Assembly: GCF_001277345.1 (NCBI RefSeq)
Contig: NZ_LIUT01000008.1
Coordinates: 303,323 to 367,322, forward strand
From: Paenibacillus solani
Lineage (GTDB): Bacteria; Bacillota; Bacilli; Paenibacillales; Paenibacillaceae
DNA length: 64,000 nt
Reading direction: 5' to 3'
The position numbers were made by a program, and so were the translations under genes. Positions 17,098 to 25,615 of the stretch are shown here, piece by piece. Below the pieces are notes generated by a model that was given only the letters and a program-made list of their open reading frames with translations, was not told the origin of the DNA and did not search any database. Positions within the stretch are counted from its first letter, which is position 1. Each line of letters begins with the position of its first letter.

Positions 17098-20000
17098 TTG
17101 GCAAAGAACTTATCAGGTTATCAAATGAAAAAAAGCCATCTTATATTATTCATAGGGTTATTATTAATCGTCCTGTCCGGTCTGCGCATGCTGTGGATGG
17201 AGTTGTTCCCTGATCAACAGCAGGTATCCATTACGAATGGTCATCTCGACTTGCGGGATTGGAATGCTGAAGACGGCGGCATCCTCCTGCTTGATGGGCA
17301 GTGGGAATTCTATCCCTCACAATGGCTGCTGGACGGCAGCGGGCACCATGCAGAAAGTGATCTGGAACCGAGGATAATTTCAGTTCCGGGGAAATGGAAT
17401 GAGGCCTTACATGCTGAAGAGTCTACGCCATATGGATTCGGGTCTTATCGCCTGCGTATTTTTGTCGATCCGGAAAAAGGCTCTAATTATAGCATCCGCA
17501 TACCCAGCGTGCGTACCGCATCCGAATTGTATGTCAATGGACGATTGCTCGCTAAATCCGGTCGGGTGGGAGAAGCGCAGGAAGAATATACAGCAAAGAA
17601 CCTGCCCTATTCTACGAGCTTTACAGCAGACGACAATGGTCTCATCGAATTGGTGATTCAGGCGGCCAATTATGAGGATAGTCGGGGCGGCGGCATTGTT
17701 CGGTCGATTAAATTCGGATCAGAAGAAGTGATAGCGAAGGAAACGACACTTTCCGTTTCGTTGCAGACGCTGGGGGCTATTCTATTTCTTATGCATTCCG
17801 TGTATGCACTTATTTTATTCTTACTGGGAAATAGGGATAAGAGACTGCTGTACTTCTCTCTGCTGACACTGTGTGTAACCCTATCAAGTATATTGAGTAC
17901 GGATGAGAAGCTGTTTCATCAATTCATATACATAAACAGTGACTGGGATTTTCGGCTGTCCAATGCCTCGTTGATGATCGGGTGCTATGCGCTGCTGGAA
18001 TGTACCATTCATCGGGAACTCCCTTATTGGAGAAGGGTTTATCCTGTTTATAAATTCATGATTATAGGAACTGCCGGTTTGACCCTGTTCTTGGCCCCGC
18101 CGCAGGTGATTATGCTGTTCCCGATTTACTTTCTGCTGGGCTTCACCACGGCGATCATCACGATTATTGCTATCGTTAAAAAAATAATCAAAGGTATCCA
18201 GGACCATCTGTTCCTGCTAATTTCCATGCTCGCATTGGTCCATCATTTTCTGTGGGCGCTAATTTCGAGGGGAAGTGCGCTGAGCGTAGCCCACTATCCG
18301 TTTGATCTGATTCTTTCGATGGGATGCTTGGCTGCCGTATGGTTTAAGGGGTATTTCAAAATGCATGCGAACACGAAAGAGATTGCTGCCACCTTGCAAA
18401 GAGTCAATGACCATAAGGATCAATTCCTGGCGAACACTTCCCATGAATTCAAAAATCCGCTCCATAGCATGCTTAACATGTCACAATCGGTGTTGAACCG
18501 GGAACGACATATGCTTCAGGACAGGAGTGTGAAGGAGCTTGAAACGATTCTGTCCGTAGGACGTCGCCTAACACTAATATTAAACGATCTGATTGATGTG
18601 ATGAGTTTGCGGGAAGGCAATCCGCGCCTGCAGAAAAAGTCCATATCGATTCAGCCAATCGTCACGGGTGTCATGGATATGCTTCAATTTAACGCAGAAG
18701 TGAAGTCCGTCCAAATCGTAAATCAGATTCCTGAGGATTTTCCGCCGGTCATTGCCGATGAGAATCGGGTTATACAAATTGTGTTCAATCTGCTGCATAA
18801 TGCCGTGAAATATACGAATGAAGGGGTCATATCGATTCAAGCTTTTACAGAGAACGGTAGCGCTTATATCGTCATTGCCGACACGGGAATCGGGATGGAC
18901 GAAGATATGCAAAAACGTCTGTTTCATCCCTATGAGCAAGCGAGCGCCAGCGAGACCATGATCGAAGGCGGCTTCGGGTTAGGTTTAAGCATAAGCAAGC
19001 AGCTCATTGAGCTTCATCAGGGTACGTTAGAGGTGTCCTCCATTCCAGGAGAAGGCTCCAAGTTTACGTTTTCGTTAAAGCTGGCAGAGGCGGAAACAGA
19101 GGAAGAGCAGAATAATTCCAGTTCATTGGAATCGTTAGACTTACCATCTGCGCTGCCTGAGGAAACGGTAGGGGCTGGTTTGGAAAATGAGGGAGTTTTG
19201 TCACCAGCTGCAAAACAAGAGCTTTTACCTGAAACAACTCGTAACCGTCCACTTTTATTAGTTGTTGATGACGATCCGGTTAATCTTCAAGTACTTGAAG
19301 CGATCCTGCCTCCGGACGAATATGATCTAACGATGGTCACGAGCGGCAAAGAAGCATTAGCTATGCTCGATACCAAGGCCTGGGATCTTGTCATCTCCGA
19401 TATTATGATGCCGCAGATGTCGGGTTATGAGCTGACACGGAGGATCCGCGAGCGGTTTACGCTCACAGAGCTCCCTGTGCTGCTTCTTACTGCCCGAAGC
19501 CAACCGAAGGATATCCAGAGCGGGTTTTTGGCGGGAGCAAACGATTATGTGACCAAACCGGTGGAGGCGTTAGAAATCAGATCGCGGATTGAGGCGCTAA
19601 CTACGATCAAGCAAACGGTTCGGGAGCAATTGCGATTGGAAGCGGCATGGCTGCAAGCACAGATCCAGCCTCATTTCTTATTCAATGCCTTAAGTGCTGT
19701 AGCGGCTTTAAGCGACATTAATTTGGACAAGATGCGTAATTTGCTTGATGAGTTCAGTAACTTTTTGCGATATAAATTCAGATTCCATGATACGGACGGA
19801 CTTGTACCGATCGAAGAGGAGCTAAGTCTGGTGCGCTCGTATATCTATATTGAACAAATTCGCTTTGAAGAGCGGCTGCAGGTTGTATGGGAAGTAGACG
19901 ACTACGAGGAATTGAAAATTCCGTTTCTTTCGATCCAGCCTTTAGTTGAGAACGCGATAAGACATGGCGTCATGAAGCGCTCCCGCGGGGGGAATATACA

Positions 20001-20235
20001 TATTCGGATTTCCGTCCATAACAGCCATGCCGAGATAACCGTCCAAGACGATGGAATCGGTATGGATGAAGCTCAATTGCAGCGGATACTAGAAAGAAAG
20101 ACAGATCACAGTTCAGGAGTGGGGCTGATCAATACGGACCAGCGGTTAAAGCGGCATTTCGGCACAGGTCTTCAAATTAAAAGCACGTTAGGCCAAGGGA
20201 CCGTGGTTACATTCTATGTACGCTTCGCTAAATGA
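17098..20235 (+). CDS. Hybrid sensor histidine kinase with two kinase modules (7TMR-DISM type)
   Basis: A 1045-residue membrane kinase. Order: N-terminal helix (about 12-32), extracellular jelly-roll sensor (about 45-205, with the FGSYRLRIFV-type 7TMR-DISMED2 pattern), seven hydrophobic helices (about 215-415), HisKA with phospho-acceptor in NTSHEFKNP (about 450), HATPase (NLLHNAVKYTNEG, DTGIGMDEDM), receiver domain (VVDDDPVN, phospho-Asp in ISDIMMP near 768), then a second, LytS-type kinase core (IQPHFLFNALS near 855) with its own ATPase (QPLVENAIRHG). AGAGAGGAG precedes TTG 17098. No DNA-binding response regulator is adjacent, so its output partner lies elsewhere. Confidence 0.9.
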   Translation: MAKNLSGYQMKKSHLILFIGLLLIVLSGLRMLWMELFPDQQQVSITNGHLDLRDWNAEDGGILLLDGQWEFYPSQWLLDGSGHHAESDLEPRIISVPGKWNEALHAEESTPYGFGSYRLRIFVDPEKGSNYSIRIPSVRTASELYVNGRLLAKSGRVGEAQEEYTAKNLPYSTSFTADDNGLIELVIQAANYEDSRGGGIVRSIKFGSEEVIAKETTLSVSLQTLGAILFLMHSVYALILFLLGNRDKRLLYFSLLTLCVTLSSILSTDEKLFHQFIYINSDWDFRLSNASLMIGCYALLECTIHRELPYWRRVYPVYKFMIIGTAGLTLFLAPPQVIMLFPIYFLLGFTTAIITIIAIVKKIIKGIQDHLFLLISMLALVHHFLWALISRGSALSVAHYPFDLILSMGCLAAVWFKGYFKMHANTKEIAATLQRVNDHKDQFLANTSHEFKNPLHSMLNMSQSVLNRERHMLQDRSVKELETILSVGRRLTLILNDLIDVMSLREGNPRLQKKSISIQPIVTGVMDMLQFNAEVKSVQIVNQIPEDFPPVIADENRVIQIVFNLLHNAVKYTNEGVISIQAFTENGSAYIVIADTGIGMDEDMQKRLFHPYEQASASETMIEGGFGLGLSISKQLIELHQGTLEVSSIPGEGSKFTFSLKLAEAETEEEQNNSSSLESLDLPSALPEETVGAGLENEGVLSPAAKQELLPETTRNRPLLLVVDDDPVNLQVLEAILPPDEYDLTMVTSGKEALAMLDTKAWDLVISDIMMPQMSGYELTRRIRERFTLTELPVLLLTARSQPKDIQSGFLAGANDYVTKPVEALEIRSRIEALTTIKQTVREQLRLEAAWLQAQIQPHFLFNALSAVAALSDINLDKMRNLLDEFSNFLRYKFRFHDTDGLVPIEEELSLVRSYIYIEQIRFEERLQVVWEVDDYEELKIPFLSIQPLVENAIRHGVMKRSRGGNIHIRISVHNSHAEITVQDDGIGMDEAQLQRILERKTDHSSGVGLINTDQRLKRHFGTGLQIKSTLGQGTVVTFYVRFAK

Positions 20236-20296
20236 ATGATAGAGTGGGCTGTATAGTAAGAGCAAGTTTAATATAAAGGCCCGGGAGGGGAAAAAC

Positions 20297-21058
20297 ATGC
20301 ACACAACTGGGAGTTTAATGAAACAATTGGAGCAGCTTGGCATCGACCACAATGGAACGTTATTGGTTCATTCATCGATGAAAAGCATGGGGGCTGTCGA
20401 GGGCGGTGCGGAGGCCGTCTTGGATGCATTTACAGCGTATATGAAGGATGGGCTGCTGGTGCTGCCCACCCACACATGGTCCTATATCAATGCGGATAAT
20501 CCCCGATTCTATGTGGATCAGTCACCTTCCTGCGTTGGTATTTTGCCTGAGCTTTTTCGCAAAAGACCCGGCGTGATTCGCTCGCTGCATCCCACGCATT
20601 CGGTGGCTGCTTTAGGCGAAGATGCTGCAGCGTTTACCGATGACGATCATCACTTTGATACGCCATGTGCCAGAGGCTCCGCGTGGGAGAAGCTGCTTGA
20701 TCGAAAGGCGACCATATTGCTAGTAGGTGTTGATCTAAGGCGCAACACGTTTATACATGGAGTCGAAGAATGGGTGGACATATCGGGCAGACTAACGGAT
20801 GATCATCAGATGCTCTACACTGTTTTACCTGACGGGACGGAGATTTCGGTACCTTCCCGCAGACATTGCGGGTTGTCATGGTCGGAGCATTTTTGGAAAG
20901 TCGATGAGGTCTTGGAAAGCCGTGGTGCCATGCGTAAGGGGATGCTTGGCGATGCCGAAGTAAGGGTTTGTGATGCGGCCAAGGTGGCGGAAGTCATAAC
21001 AGACATGCTCCAGGATAATCCGGATTTGTTTTCAGATAATAATCCTTTGGATCACTAA
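20297..21058 (+). CDS. AAC(3)-family aminoglycoside N-acetyltransferase
   Basis: A 253-residue AAC(3)/YokD-family acetyltransferase using acetyl-CoA. Family marks are LLVHSSMKSMGAVEGG near the N-terminus, LPTHTW near residue 55, and RSLHPTHSVAALG near residue 94 with the conserved His. GGGAGGGG precedes the ATG. Chromosomal members may act on aminoglycosides or on other amines; the sequence does not tell. It is followed by a perfect hairpin. Confidence 0.85.
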   Translation: MHTTGSLMKQLEQLGIDHNGTLLVHSSMKSMGAVEGGAEAVLDAFTAYMKDGLLVLPTHTWSYINADNPRFYVDQSPSCVGILPELFRKRPGVIRSLHPTHSVAALGEDAAAFTDDDHHFDTPCARGSAWEKLLDRKATILLVGVDLRRNTFIHGVEEWVDISGRLTDDHQMLYTVLPDGTEISVPSRRHCGLSWSEHFWKVDEVLESRGAMRKGMLGDAEVRVCDAAKVAEVITDMLQDNPDLFSDNNPLDH

Positions 21059-21070
21059 TATGAATATAGA

Positions 21071-21098
21071 TAAGGCCATCCGGTACCGGATGGCCTTA
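21071..21098. terminator. Perfect 28-nt palindrome, terminator-like
   Basis: TAAGGCCATCCGG pairs perfectly with CCGGATGGCCTTA just downstream of the AAC(3) gene. The plus-strand U-tract is weak. Confidence 0.6.
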
Positions 21099-21238
21099 AT
21101 GCTTGCCGTTTTAGATAAAGTTGTGAACCATACCACAAGTAGTGGTAAAACGGAAAGTAGGGTAGTCATAAGCAAGGGAAGTTGGCATCGAAGTAAGTGT
21201 AAAGTATAAACAGTCCTAGGGATTCTCTGAAGGTTGGT

Positions 21239-21949
21239 CTATGAGATAGATTCAGCATCTGGACCAGACATCGAATTAATATCATTAGAGATTCGGCTGA
21301 CTTTTTGAGCCTTTATCACCTTGAAAGGCGATTTTCCTTTGATGAATTTGGTGCCATCGCTAGTTTCGTTAATTCGCTCAATTAAATAGGTTTTTGGGAA
21401 AAACCTATTGGAGTCATCATCTTCATCAATTCCTAAGTGTACATAGGCTTCTTCCGTTGTCATATAGGCTAATAATTTTGCCTCAATTAATGACTTTCCA
21501 TTGCTTGTAACGAAATCCAATAATATTTCGGGAGAGTCAACAATAAAAGGGAGAAGATAGAAGAAGATGAGCTTATCTTTAATAAAATTAAATCGCCCTT
21601 TATTAAGGGCTTTTAAATGTTGTATTGTTATTGTGCCATTTTGAATATTATTGTATCCCGCAAGTCCAGAATATTTATAAAGCTCTTTATACCTAACAGT
21701 TCCCTTTGCCATTTTTTCAATTCCGAGTAAGTGGCAAAGATGCTCTTTATTAAAGTCCAAGTTAACGACGATACCATTGTCTAACTCAAAAATAAAAATG
21801 TATGGTTCTAAGTCCCGTTCATAATATTGTCGAAGCAATTCAATTGATATTTCATCAATCTTCGGTTTTGTCGATAAATTGGAAAGTGCTGTGACGTCAA
21901 GCCTCTGGTTTATCTCCTTAACAAATAAAAAACCCTGATGTATCCACAT
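21239..21949 (-). CDS. PBECR4-like predicted nuclease domain protein
   Basis: Up to 236 residues, AT-rich. The central pattern matches the PBECR4 family (phage Barnase-EndoU-colicin-RelE-like nuclease): LDFNKEHLCHLLGIEKM, then KGRFNFIKDKLIFFYLLP, EAKLLAYMTTEEAYVHLGI and RFFPKTYLIERI, with candidate catalytic His/Lys/Arg residues among these. The N-terminus is uncertain: ATG 21949 lies inside a terminator hairpin with no ribosome site. A good AAGGAG (21914-21919) follows the terminator, but no ATG, GTG or TTG is in frame within 40 nt of it. It could be toxin-like, 5'-damaged, or initiated unusually. No protein antitoxin is adjacent. Confidence 0.65.
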   Translation of the reverse strand: MWIHQGFLFVKEINQRLDVTALSNLSTKPKIDEISIELLRQYYERDLEPYIFIFELDNGIVVNLDFNKEHLCHLLGIEKMAKGTVRYKELYKYSGLAGYNNIQNGTITIQHLKALNKGRFNFIKDKLIFFYLLPFIVDSPEILLDFVTSNGKSLIEAKLLAYMTTEEAYVHLGIDEDDDSNRFFPKTYLIERINETSDGTKFIKGKSPFKVIKAQKVSRISNDINSMSGPDAESIS

Positions 21950-21952
21950 CAG
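21927..21952 (-). terminator. Intrinsic terminator between the leader RNA and the PBECR4-like gene
   Basis: Minus strand CTGATGT-GGAT-ACATCAG followed by GGTTTTTT. The 7-bp stem with tetraloop and U-tract sits just before AAGGAG, the layout of an attenuator or of a type III toxin-antitoxin terminator. Confidence 0.7.
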
Positions 21953-22062
21953 AGCATAGTAGGTGTTGATAAGACGACAAAGGTTTCCGTGTCTTATTTA
22001 AAGTCCCCACGGCGTGGAATCGAGGGTCGCCTCCCCGATGACCAAAAGGTCCTTTTATTTCT
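21953..22062 (-). ncRNA. Structured leader RNA upstream of the PBECR4-like gene
   Basis: On the minus strand, starting a few bases after the promoter, four consecutive stems can be drawn: GACC-TTTT-GGTC (22040-22051), ATCG+GGG with CCC+CGAT (22019-22039), TCCAC/GTGG (22004-22018) and ATAAGAC/GTCTTAT (21969-21997). An alternative CCGTG/CACGG pairing between the third and fourth could make a pseudoknot. The RNA ends at the terminator, giving about 135 nt. No tandem repeats were found and it matches no riboswitch consensus that I know. It is an antitoxin RNA, a cis-regulator or a stable small RNA. Confidence 0.55.
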
Positions 22063-22068
22063 ATTCCC

Positions 22069-22097
22069 ATTATACTCCTAATTATTCATTGTGGCAA
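22069..22097 (-). promoter_or_regulatory. Consensus sigma-A promoter driving the leader RNA
   Basis: Minus strand TTGCCA, exactly 17 bp, TATAAT. One of the best promoter matches in the window, pointing into the structured RNA and the PBECR4-like gene. Confidence 0.75.
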
Positions 22098-22377
22098 CAG
22101 TATGTGACTTAGAGTTATGTGGTTAAGAAACACTTTCATCACTTAACTACGCATATGAGGTCATCTTCCAGATAGTCGTCTTATTTACTCTATTCTATTG
22201 TTGCAAGGAGAATTTATTTCGTCTATGTAGCTATCCCATACGTAATAAGCATTTGCCAGAGATTTTTGTCCATCTTATTGCGGTCACCAATTGCCATTCA
22301 CCTTTGCCCAGCAACTAGACGAGCAGGAGTGAAACATTGCTTGTGAATATCTAGCTACACAATGAAAACAAATGAAA
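22098..22377. other. Intergenic stretch without recognised gene
   Basis: AT-rich region upstream of the leader RNA promoter, with no open frame of merit and no hairpin that I can support. Confidence 0.5.
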
Positions 22378-22395
22378 GAGCTGCAACAGCAGCCC
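22378..22395 (-). terminator. Terminator of the SDR gene at 22436
   Basis: Minus strand GGGCTGC-TGTT-GCAGCTC followed by TTTC. It lies 40 bp after the SDR stop codon. Confidence 0.55.
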
Positions 22396-22435
22396 TTTTG
22401 TATTTTTTGCCCGTATATCAACAATGCGAATTGAT

Positions 22436-23230
22436 TTAAAAAATCGTTGGCACCATACCCCCATCCATCCGGATGGGAGAACCTTTAAATGCGGAAGCAT
22501 AAGGGCTGCATACAAATGCAGCGAGTCTGCCAATCTCCATAGGCCTGATAAAGCGTTGTATTTCAGATTGAGGCAGGTTTGTTGTCATAAATGTTTTCTC
22601 TTTTTCTGAAAAAGTCATATCTTCATTAGGATAGATCCCCTCAATGATTTGCTGTACATTCTCAGAGAGTGTGGGTCCTGGCAGGATTGTATTGACTGTA
22701 ACTTCAGTACCGATGGTTAGTTTTGATAAACTTTTTGACAATGATAACAGCATTGATTTGGTCATCGCGTACTGAGGCATTTGTCCTGAAGGCATCATGG
22801 CTTCTTCACTCGCAATGAAAATAATGCGGCCATAATCCTTCTTCAGCATGGCAGGCAAATAAAATTTTGATAATCCATTGGCTGTAAGAACATTCGTCCG
22901 GAAGTATTTTTCCCATACTTCATCGTGGGCGTCCTCATATTGCATAATTTCATATATCCCCATATTGTTAACCAAAATATCCACATCAGGAAATTTCTTA
23001 AGCAAAGCTTCTCTTTGCTTGATATCCACAATATCCGCCGCGGCATTTTGAGGAGAGGTAGCGGGAAATTTCTCTTTGATTTCATACACCGTTCTTTCTA
23101 CCTCTTCATGATTTCGTCCATTAATGAGTACATGAACACCTTCCTTGGCAAGTTCAATGGCAATGGCTTTACCTATACCTTTTGTTGAGCCTGTAACTAG
23201 AGCTGTTTTATTGTGTAGTCCCATATCCAT
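22436..23230 (-). CDS. Short-chain dehydrogenase/reductase
   Basis: A 264-residue classical SDR. The nucleotide-binding motif TGSTKGIG is near residue 14, NNMG near 88, and the active-site YAMTK near 158 supplies Tyr and Lys, with Ser in IASEEAM. The C-terminal RMDGG is typical. ATG 23230 follows AAGGAG. It lies downstream of an AraC-family regulator on the same strand (65 bp gap) and is probably its target. Substrate unknown. Confidence 0.85.
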   Translation of the reverse strand: MDMGLHNKTALVTGSTKGIGKAIAIELAKEGVHVLINGRNHEEVERTVYEIKEKFPATSPQNAAADIVDIKQREALLKKFPDVDILVNNMGIYEIMQYEDAHDEVWEKYFRTNVLTANGLSKFYLPAMLKKDYGRIIFIASEEAMMPSGQMPQYAMTKSMLLSLSKSLSKLTIGTEVTVNTILPGPTLSENVQQIIEGIYPNEDMTFSEKEKTFMTTNLPQSEIQRFIRPMEIGRLAAFVCSPYASAFKGSPIRMDGGMVPTIF

Positions 23231-23295
23231 GATGCATTTCTCCTTAAACAGTGTGTTGATAGGCGGTCATTCTCAAAAATAGTTCAGCGGTTCTT

Positions 23296-24321
23296 CTATA
23301 TCGAGCTTATTTCTGAATGCTCAGTACGCCAGTGGGTGGGTGTATCACCTTCCCATTGACGGAAGGCACGGTAGAATGAGTTCTGATCTTCATATCCAAT
23401 TAAGAAAGCCACTTCCTTAATATCGAGTGACGGGTCTGCAAGGTACTCTCGGGCCTGCTCATGTCTGGCTTCTATCAAAAGATGATTGAAGCTCGTGTTT
23501 TCATCAGAAAGACGGCGCTGTAAGGTTCGATTGCTCATACTAAGCTCCTTGGCGATCGTCTGAATGTCAGGGCGCCCTCCGGTAAGGCTGCGCTTCATAA
23601 TCCATTTGACCGTTTCCGTAATGGAGCGGCTTCGCTTCTGTTCATAAAGCGATCGGTCCAAAGCGGGAGTCAGGATCTCTAACAGTTCTTCGTTGTATGA
23701 GAGAAAAGGGCGGTCCAAATCTTTTCGATGCAGTATTAACCGGTTCCGGCCTGCACCCATCTGGATAGGACAGCCGAAGTAATCTTCAAGGGCATGTACA
23801 TCACCCTCGGTGTGTGAAAATTCGACGAGCTGCCCTGTCAAAGGCTGGCCAGTGCCCCGGCGCCCAAGCTCCAGAAGACATGCCAGCGTGATGCCCGCCA
23901 GCACCGGTGGACCGGGCTGCTCGGCATGCAGCCATTCAAGTTCGATGGTACAGTGCTCACCTTCTTCAGAGATTCGTAAGCTCTCGGGCGGACACAATTG
24001 TTTGTACCTAGCCATTCGATTTAGAGCGTCGCGGTAATCACGAGCGTGGTAAGTAGCCAACATGGTAGGAGGATACTTCGCTGTTTCGTAGACGGTTGCA
24101 AGCTTGATAATCCCTTGAGCTGTATCGCCTATGAGTTCCGAATAAGCTTCCCAAATCGCAAAATATTGGGTATCGGTAACGGTGGGTTCCGTTACGATGG
24201 TGAGCGGCATTTGTGCTTTACGAGCTACCTCATGGGAGGCAATTCCTAATTCACTTAAACCTGCCCAGAATCCTGGCGGGATCTTAATACGGTTAGAGGC
24301 TGGAGAGGTATGAGCATTCAT
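23296..24321 (-). CDS. AraC-family transcription regulator (Arabinose_bd/OruR-type)
   Basis: A 341-residue regulator with an N-terminal ligand domain of the Arabinose_bd type (about residues 20-210) and a C-terminal AraC double helix-turn-helix: IQTIAKELSMSNRTLQRRL near residue 258 and IKEVAFLIGYEDQNSFYRAFRQW near 305. AGGAGGC precedes the ATG. The immediate downstream SDR is the likely target. Confidence 0.88.
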   Translation of the reverse strand: MNAHTSPASNRIKIPPGFWAGLSELGIASHEVARKAQMPLTIVTEPTVTDTQYFAIWEAYSELIGDTAQGIIKLATVYETAKYPPTMLATYHARDYRDALNRMARYKQLCPPESLRISEEGEHCTIELEWLHAEQPGPPVLAGITLACLLELGRRGTGQPLTGQLVEFSHTEGDVHALEDYFGCPIQMGAGRNRLILHRKDLDRPFLSYNEELLEILTPALDRSLYEQKRSRSITETVKWIMKRSLTGGRPDIQTIAKELSMSNRTLQRRLSDENTSFNHLLIEARHEQAREYLADPSLDIKEVAFLIGYEDQNSFYRAFRQWEGDTPTHWRTEHSEISSI

Positions 24322-24551
24322 GGTATAGCCTCCTTTATCTGCTTAACTTTATCTTCTGTCCAGGTGTTGATGATTGTCCTGCCTTGTGACAGGGACAGCT
24401 ATTATAATACCTCTATAGTTTTGCTATGTAACTAGTAGAAAGTGACATCTCACTTGCCAGTTACGCCAATTACAAGATGCAGGTATAACATAACCAGATA
24501 TGAACATTTGCATCGAATAATAGGTTCTGCTATTATTTCAAATTGTAATAG

Positions 24552-24563
24552 TTAGATATCTAA
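24552..24563. promoter_or_regulatory. Perfect palindrome TTAGATATCTAA, candidate MarR operator
   Basis: A 12-bp perfect dyad lying within the spacer of the candidate SDR promoter. MarR-family proteins bind such short AT-rich dyads, and a marR gene follows the SDR. Confidence 0.35.
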
Positions 24564-24609
24564 ATAATTAAAAAAAAAGACTAACTTGATCCTTCAACGG
24601 GTACCCTCA

Positions 24610-24623
24610 ATACAGTACTGTAT
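24610..24623. promoter_or_regulatory. Perfect palindrome ATACAGTACTGTAT
   Basis: A 14-bp perfect dyad about 70 bp upstream of the SDR start. Candidate operator; binding protein unknown. Confidence 0.35.
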
Positions 24624-24693
24624 CTTGATGCGCTTCAAGAGAATACCAGGAACAAAGCGGTGAATGTCTCTTAAGAGAAAGGGGTTATGAACG

Positions 24694-25500
24694 ATGGGAA
24701 GAGTGGAAGATAAGGTAGCGTTAATAACGGGGGGAGCCTCTGGCATAGGTCTATCCGCTGCAACTTTAATGGCAAAAGAAGGGGCCAAAGTCGTTATTGC
24801 GGACTTTAATGTGGAGGGTGCCAAAGCGGCGGCCGAGAACATAAAAACAGCGGGCGGAGAAGCGACCGGCATTTTCCTTGATGCAGGGGACGGAAAGTCC
24901 ATTGAGGAAGCGGTTGAATCGACGGTAAGTCATTATGGTAAGATCAATATTCTATTTAACAATGTAGGATTGACCAATCTGAAGAAGGATTTGGATGTTG
25001 TTAATATGGACCTTGATGAATGGGATCGACTGATGAATGTCAATCTGAAGAGTGTGCTATTGGGAAGCCGATTTGCCATTCCTCATATGATTAAAGCAGG
25101 CGGTGGTTCTATCATTAATACGGCATCCATGGCGGGCTTTGCAAGTGACTCCATCCGGACTGCTTACGGTACTTCGAAAGCGGGTGTCGTGCATCTGACG
25201 AAGTATATTGCCACTCAATACGGCAAACACAGCATCCGCTGCAACGCGGTAGCGCCTGGTTTGATTTTAACTCCGGCTGCCAAGAACAATATGGTACCTG
25301 AAGTACTGGATATATTCGCAAAATATAATGCATTGTCGTACCACGGTGAGCCGGAAGATCTTGGCTACACGGTTCTCTTCCTGGCTTCGGATGAATCCAA
25401 GTTTATAACAGGGCAAACGATCGAGGTAGAAGGTGGGCACTATATCGCCAACCCAAGCATTGCTGATATCGAGGCGTTTGCTAAAAAGGCACAGGGCTAA
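24694..25500 (+). CDS. Short-chain dehydrogenase/reductase
   Basis: A 268-residue classical SDR with TGGASGIG near residue 13, NNVG near 91, the Ser in TASMAG and YGTSK near 158. The C-terminal TGQTIEVEGGHY is typical of the fabG-like branch. AAGGGG precedes ATG 24694. A strong terminator separates it from the marR gene, and palindromes upstream suggest repressor control. Substrate unknown. Confidence 0.87.
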   Translation: MGRVEDKVALITGGASGIGLSAATLMAKEGAKVVIADFNVEGAKAAAENIKTAGGEATGIFLDAGDGKSIEEAVESTVSHYGKINILFNNVGLTNLKKDLDVVNMDLDEWDRLMNVNLKSVLLGSRFAIPHMIKAGGGSIINTASMAGFASDSIRTAYGTSKAGVVHLTKYIATQYGKHSIRCNAVAPGLILTPAAKNNMVPEVLDIFAKYNALSYHGEPEDLGYTVLFLASDESKFITGQTIEVEGGHYIANPSIADIEAFAKKAQG

Positions 25501-25558
25501 TCTCCGCTCTAAGCTTTCTTTGCGAGTGGATGTATCCTTAACTAGATAGCTGTAAACG

Positions 25559-25596
25559 AATAAGAGCCTATTTATTTCAATTAGGCTCTTATTTTT
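25559..25596 (+). terminator. Strong intrinsic terminator
   Basis: AATAAGAGCCTA pairs with TAGGCTCTTATT and is followed by TTTT. It lies between the SDR and the marR gene. Confidence 0.85.
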
Positions 25597-25615
25597 TATA
25601 GATAAGGAGGTTTGT

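Larger units (their letters stand above)
24322..24693. other. Intergenic regulatory region between AraC and SDR genes
   Basis: Besides two palindromes (listed separately), there is CTTGA-N6-TCAAG at about 24624-24639. A candidate plus-strand promoter, TTGTAA-16 bp-TAATTA, begins near 24543. No gene seen. Confidence 0.45.

Noticed and set aside
21953..22062. Known riboswitch upstream of the PBECR4-like gene
   Set aside because: The core does not match the fluoride, SAM, c-di-GMP, purine, THF, preQ1, T-box or guanidine consensus patterns that I know.
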